A stretch of DNA of 64,000 nt from assembly GCA_911728455.2 (NCBI GenBank), contig OU452221.1, forward strand, positions 30,073,291 through 30,137,290. The letters are read 5' to 3'. The position numbers were made by a program, and so were the translations under genes. This DNA is from Marthasterias glacialis (lineage: Eukaryota > Echinodermata > Asteroidea > Forcipulatida > Asteriidae). The first letter of the stretch is position 1. Each line of letters begins with the position of its first letter. The notes beneath the pieces are model-generated. The model saw nothing but the letters and a program-made list of their open reading frames with translations, was not told the origin of the DNA and ran no database searches. Below are positions 57,891 through 64,000 of the stretch, piece by piece.

Positions 57891-60800
57891 TTCAAACAGT
57901 CTCTTCAAGTACATCTTGACAGTGTGACAGACTTGAGAGGAAGGCTACATCATTGATCATAACCTGTCTATCACATTATTATCCTGTTCATGACTTTAGT
58001 TTATTTTGTCTGAAAGTAAACAAGATTCAGCCAGCAACTTTAAACATTCCATGTTCTTAATCCCTCCGTTTACAAACATGCTAGTGTCAGTAATTGTTAG
58101 TATTTGTTTGGATATTTTATTCTTTGGTTCCTCAAATTGATGTCCAAGTGTTGTGAAGAAGTTGTTGGATATCTATAGTGCATTAGAAGGGGTAAAACGT
58201 CTTGAAAGCTGATGCAGTGATAGCTAACAAAGATTCACAAGTTTTCTAAGAACGCCTCAATCCAAATGACACATAAATATCTTCAACGTTGATGATATTA
58301 TCTGCGACACCTTAAAGCATCTACAGGTACTTTTATCACTAAGCTGACTAAAGTTGTACATGAGTTGAAAGCACTCACACCCTATTTGAATGTTTTCTGC
58401 ACTTTGCTCCATCCTGCCCCGGCTAGATGGATGTAAGAAGGAAGTTTGGAGTGAAGAAGAGAAGTGGAAATGATAAAGAAGATTATACTGAGACTCATGA
58501 CTCAAACTGAAGAGGATTCACGTCGAAGGTTGAAACGGAACTCAGGATTGGCGAGAGAAAGGGGGAGTGGGAGGGAGAGACAGGGGTTTTGGCAATGGAG
58601 GAGGATCAAACAGTAAGAGGAATGCTGGAGAGAAACATGATACATGAATGTATGATGATCAGAAGAAAATTGATAGAAATTATCTTTAATGTATTACCAT
58701 AATTTAACAATTCTCCCTCATTGTTGAAGATTCAGAACATGTAGAGGCTTTGGTGTCAATGGACTGGGTAAAGGTTTCAAAAAGATTTCTGCCTTCTCTG
58801 GCATCTCCCCTGCTGACAGTGTTATAAGTGTTGAATACTGGTGCAAACCATTCAAGTGTGGTCAACTGGAAATCCTCAGGTTAACCTTTGTAATAATCTC
58901 ATATTCATAGAGCCATATGTTCTTCACTATGTAACTTGTTTCCCTTGATAGGAAATAACACAACCAGGATATGTTAACTCTGCTGGTTCTTACACAAATA
59001 TACAATTTGTATTTCAAGTCTTACACTATGAATGCATTTACAACTATTTGAGCAATTTCTTCATCATTCAAAAAACAAACTTGGTTTTATAGTAAAGGTA
59101 TGTGTATTACATCGCTGGGTTTTTGGAAGAGTAAATTCATTCCAATCTTCTAGTTTTTATTACACACACCATAAAAATTTCATCACATTAGATCACCACA
59201 TTTTAGTGAAAACAATGAAAATGATTAATGTTTTGTCAGGAATTTTGTGCATGTTCGTATCGGCCTTACAATCCATCACCATTTTTACGAAGGGACGAGC
59301 ATGTCAAAAATCATGTTTTCTACATTTTTTTGATTTTTCATTTCTTGCCTTTAAAATGATTGTAAGCCATCCCAAATTGCTGCTTAATACAAATTATGCT
59401 TAGTTTATTACAATAATTGGTTAGTGGGCATTCATCCAAGTAATGGAATTTTGCATTTTCACAAAGAAAGGGACATCCCCAAACATGTGCAAAATACATT
59501 ATAAAAATGGACAGGCAACTAGGTCAAGTCGTGTTTGCGATTTCAGGAAGGCACGGGTTGGTCAGCACTTGTCATGTGACATGCCCACCCATCACTACGT
59601 AAAACATACAATAAAGATGTGCACAAAAGAAGAGACAGGCATGTTTGACTAATTGTGTTAATTAATCAATGTTTTGGTGATTTTTATTATATGATTGATA
59701 AGATCTAACTTTTAACAAAACACAATAGGGCACTTAATGCACGAGAAATGTTTTAATACTGCAGAGCTTTCAGTTTTGAATTAAGCACTTTTTAAAAAGC
59801 GAATATCTCAAAACATTCTTTTAATTTATTTTGACATGCTTGTCCACTTGTGAAAACGGTGAGGACTTGCGGCAGTTGAAATAAGGACATTGATTTTGGG
59901 GGACTATTTTTGTTTCTTTTGTAATTATCACGACTGTATTTCATCTTAACATCCCACACATCTCCTTTATACTGAGCTGTTGAAAGAAATTGAGAGAGCG
60001 TAATTTGGCAAGGATAAGTACAAGGGTATACACTAATCCCCTTTATGATACCAGTTATCAAGGGACGGTATCCTTCAAGGATGACACTGATTTTATTATG
60101 TCTCCATGATGATCATCTGACATTCCACACTATAACCTGCTACTTGTCAAAGCAATTAAGACCATTCCATAACTCACTTGTTATCATACAGCATGGCTCA
60201 CGCCTTCCAAATTACTTGGTGCAGGAATTAATTTCCCCGGGGGGGGGGAGCTGTGTCACTGGGTAAACGGTTCCTATGCACCATCATACCTTAAAAACCT
60301 ATAGCAGTTTCTGCATCCATGACTAAAACTCCCACTGGAGATCCAATTGCCAGAAGAACAAAATTCTGGATCAATATTATTATAATTAAAATGTATGCAG
60401 GAACTGTGGACCATTATTAAAAGTTGACATGCCAATCGATGGAGTCACACCTGGTGTTGATTGTGTTCATGCACAAAGCGTACTTGAAACTATCATTAAG
60501 TGAAGTATGCCATGGCTGCCGTAGTAGTAATCATGTCTACCTGTCGCAGCATAATGTGTGGAATCCTTGTTTCAATGAGGATTTTAATTAGTGGGGTAGT
60601 GAGGGTGAGGGGGAATTGGGAGATTCAACCAACCCTCTTTATCATTGTCCTGCCAATGTTTTGAATTTTTGAGGTGTAAAAAAGGAATAAAATAACAATA
60701 TGGAAGACAGCAAAGGTAGGTGAGGAACTTTCGCAAAGGTGAATTAAAAATCTCTTTGTTCTGCATCACAGCAGTCTACAAATAATTTGTGTTGTCCCAC

Positions 60801-61499
60801 ACATAATGGAACGCATGCAACATGGGCACGCACAACATGAACACACGCACACACCATGGGCACAAACAAAATGGAACAAACACGCCATTACAACAGCATC
60901 AATATGATGGGTAGATTCTACTGACGATAACACAGTCATGACAAGAACTTCTCACTTCATGGCTTCATGACCACAAACATTTACCAAAGTTAGCATGATG
61001 GTTAAAATTATGGATCTGTTCATGACTGGATAATAAAGTTGTCAAATTCATGATGAGAAGAATGACTTACTCACGGCTGAAGGCCAACACCTCCTCTAAG
61101 TTTAATAAGAAAGGGAGGTATAACATATCATAGATCAAGGTCCACTATCATGGCTGCCTTCACACAAGTTTACGACTAATCTACCTTTGTAGTCAAATAA
61201 TGAAGTTGCTTAACAATTTTGAGAAGTGGCATACCTACACTACATTTAAATTGTTTTGTCACTGTCCAAGGTTTTTAACACATTTATCATCAAGACTGAG
61301 TGTGAGTGGCTACATGATGCTGTGTTCGTTTTATATTCATGACGCACTGCCATTTTCTTAATGTGACGCCCAATTCCAAAATCATGCACTTCTTGGAAAT
61401 AGAGAAATGGCATTAAAAAGTGAAGACAAACAAAACATCCGCCTTGGTAACAATGTGATGTGATGGCTTAAACATTCTGCATGCTGATGAGTACTTCTT
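57891..61499. other. No gene seen
   Basis: AT-rich DNA with short frames lacking domains. A small CACA/ATGG-rich patch is at about 60800-60875 and a G-run at 60239-60248. Confidence 0.5.
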
Positions 61500-61840
61500 T
61501 TAAAGCCCCAGCTCAACAATGGTAAGAAAGAAAAACATGAATGTTCACAGATTTACATACAGCTTACTTGCTATAAAGATAATGATGGCAAAAGACTTTC
61601 CTTGAAATATTTCTGCCTGAAGTATTATCGTTTGAGAATAATAAAATTAATTTTTGTCTCATGTGAGACCAAAACTCTGCCTAAGAATGGGTTTAAAACT
61701 GCTGAATGCATGTTTACCGTTTTCTCACAAATGAAGCAACGATGAGCTGAAACTTTCACAGGTTGGTTTTAACACATATGATTTATGCAAAGAATGGAAG
61801 CATTTACAGACACTTTACCAATGCTGAACTGGAACTTTGA
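61500..61840 (-). mobile_element. TTAA-flanked MITE, copy 3, inverse orientation
   Basis: Starts TTAAAGCCCCAGCTCAACA at 61500 and ends CTGAACTGGAACTTTGAA, a decayed inverse of the start. The body matches 7476-7840 and 35196-35568 read in reverse (AAAGATAATGATGGCAAAAG; GAAATATTTCTGCCTGAAG; GTCTCATGTGAGACCAAAAC). The intact TTAA is at one edge only. Confidence 0.82.
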
Positions 61841-63971
61841 AGGCCTAATTGAGTGATACTGGTATTTGAAAGCTTTTCTTCTCATCTATTTGATGATCAA
61901 ATAAACCCAGTTTTGAGGTTTGGCTGGAAGTTCCTAATTTTGGAATGGAGAGTCCCATAGTTGTACTGTCTGTGTTAACTCTTAGGGTAGCTGTAGCATA
62001 CCGCACTTTTTTTTTTTTTTTTTTTTTTTTTGTCCTTTTTAGTTCTGAGGAAAAAATGTTTCTCAACTCACTCTCTGGTCTGTTTTTTTATTTGTAAACT
62101 TTTTAGTGGTTTTTAACAATCTATTTCTTGCATTAAATGATTATTGAAATGGCATCAGTAAAATTGGCATATTGCATCTAAGACTGGGTTTAGGAACCCA
62201 GTCGTTCAGAACCAAATTTCACACTTTAGTCGTTATGGTGAAATTTGAACATGATTTTATCAAATCTGATCATTCATGATATTTAATTTAAGCACGCATA
62301 ATCTCTGACAATTCATACGTCCATACTGGATTGCAGAATTGGATTGCAGATTGTTATTTCTGTTACATGATCAAAGCAAATAAAGGACACATGGGTAGTT
62401 CATTTCCTGCTGTCAATGAAATTATGTTTTTTTCCAAAAACTTTTAAAATCCTCTTTAAATTTTAAGGAGTGCTATTTGTTTCATTCCTAGGACAAAGTA
62501 AAGCAGTGCAAGAATTGGGATTCCACCATTTTGGTGACCGTAAGCTCAGAATTCTGCAGTAAGCAGAGCCATGCAATTATACCCATCAGCTTAGTCTTCA
62601 GAAGAATAAATTGGATGCTGAAAATTGTTCAGTGAAGGCAGGGATGAGATCAAGAACTTTTATGCAATCATCAATATACTGGTAGATTTACATCCACTGA
62701 GTCTCTCCAACTTAATAAAACTGTACGATGTTTTCTTGTAATTGTCTCTTTATGTTATTCATCTTTGATGGTTTTAGAAGGAGGGGGGGGGAAACACACT
62801 TAAAGGTCTTCTCCTAGTGACAGATACATGTTTTCCGGCTGGAAATGCCAAGGCTATCAGCTTCGGTGAAGGCAATAACGAACCTTTCAAAATCAATCGC
62901 AAAACTTGATACTATTTTCCTCTCCCAATAATTATTCAATCAGGAAAGCAATTATTATGAGACTTTAGAATGACTTCAACCCAACCCCCACAAATGGACT
63001 GGCATTCATGCAATCCCCCTGGACTGGTAATCAATTCTTAATGAATTGTACCATACAAATACTCTGTAGGTATGACTGTATCAATCTCATAACACCCTAA
63101 TGTCTAGATTCACCATTATAATACTGTAGGACCATCAAGTCCAAATGAGGGGGAGGGGGGGGGGGGGAGTGTAGAAATTGATTTGTTTTTGTCATAAGAG
63201 ACTTCTTTATTTGGTAGAAACTTGTGAGAATGGCTGTGTAGGAGGATAGGTATATCGCTTTGCAACCAGGTGCAAAATATATTTATTAAGGAGCGGTTAT
63301 TTTTTTATTCTTTAAATTGACAGAAATGATTACACTATAAACAAATGATGCCCCTTGTTTTTTTTTGGTTCAGCAATAAATAAATGATATTGTCTCTTTA
63401 AAATGGTTTTACTTCAATGTGACTGAATCTCTTCATAATGCGACTGAATCTCTTCATGTCAAACATTGTTCATTAACATAGATGCTCATGTTGGTAACAA
63501 TTTTTTAAGTACGTCTTTTTGGTAAACATTTTTTGCACATTTCAAACATCAAATGAGTAAAATCAACTAACAATTGCATGTAGCAGATCTTTTGTAAACT
63601 TCGTTTGTGAAGATTACAATCTAGACATGGGCACTTACTGAGTTGAAATAGTATTTTGACTTCTTACTGGCTGAAAGATAGATTTGTCCAAAATCAATCA
63701 TTTAAGAATTAATACGAATGTCTTGCACACAAATAAATTTACTTAAAACAATCATCTGATTTCTTGTGGTACAAAGAACCGACTGATTTCAATATTGTGT
63801 AATCCTGTTTCTTGGCCTGCCTAACTCTATCCCTTACAGACCTTTGTAAAATAAGACACACCGCCACATTTACATGTATCTGTCACTACATCTCCTTTAC
63901 ATACAGGCAAGTTAATTTATTCACATGAATAATACATCTTATGCATTTATTAACCTATTTCCCTCTTGTAG
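61841..63971. other. No gene seen; homopolymer runs
   Basis: Noncoding. It includes poly(T) at about 62008-62031 and poly(G) at about 63150-63167. AATAAA-type words are common because of base composition. Confidence 0.45.
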
Positions 63972-64000
63972 GTACATACACACACAAACAGGTGCTGGAC
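63972..64000 (+). CDS. Possible exon start cut by the window end
   Basis: A strong pyrimidine-rich acceptor (tttccctcttgtag) precedes the last 29 bases, which are open in all three plus frames. There is too little sequence to judge the frame or product. Confidence 0.12.

Overview
The window is eukaryotic nuclear DNA. It is AT-rich and gene-poor, with intron-style splice signals, no operons, many minisatellites and many small inverted-repeat or foldback elements. A metazoan is certain in practice, because one exon encodes the C-terminal half of a sarcospan-type tetraspan protein. The TTAGGG-type interstitial repeats, tRNA-derived SINE-like pieces and several MITE-like elements resemble ones I associate with echinoderms. 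A marine deuterostome, probably an echinoderm, is therefore my best inference, but species cannot be fixed from sequence alone.

Only one protein-coding exon is recognised with good confidence: 38408-37950 on the minus strand (sarcospan-like, terminal coding exon). Four other places have weaker coding evidence: possible C-terminal exons at 1697-1774 and 2471-2512 (+), a coding-like stretch at 4627-4815 (+), a possible Cys-containing exon at 30106-29926 (-), and two phase-compatible exons at 36320-36442 and 37296-37419 or 37573 (+). None of these could be assigned to a family. Nearly every long open frame in the window is a by-product of a tandem repeat without stop codons.

Layout. 0-9 kb: possible gene end, two MITE-like elements and a small tandem repeat. 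9-17.5 kb: AT-rich noncoding DNA with remnants of a 61-bp-unit element, a G/C-tract inverted-repeat element, degenerate TTAGGG repeats and two quiet high-complexity blocks that may be conserved noncoding DNA. 17.6-18.6 kb: a 23-bp minisatellite. 22.2-23.0 kb: a 29-bp minisatellite. 26.7-28.3 kb: a cluster with a MITE, a tRNA-Leu-like SINE and a near-perfect 72-bp palindrome. 30-36 kb: copies of a TTAA-flanked MITE, a short 61-bp array and a very homogeneous 69-bp minisatellite. 36-38.4 kb: possible plus-strand exons facing the sarcospan-like exon. 39.5-41.2 kb: a G-rich 73-bp minisatellite. 46-58 kb: foldback elements and two large 61-bp arrays in opposite orientation. 58-64 kb: mostly featureless DNA with one more TTAA MITE.

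The most interesting unexplained structure is the 61-bp-unit family. It occurs as arrays of about 5, 20 and 13 units plus at least five solitary remnants, in both orientations, and several copies are flanked by the same non-repeated block. It behaves like a dispersed mobile element carrying an expandable internal minisatellite.
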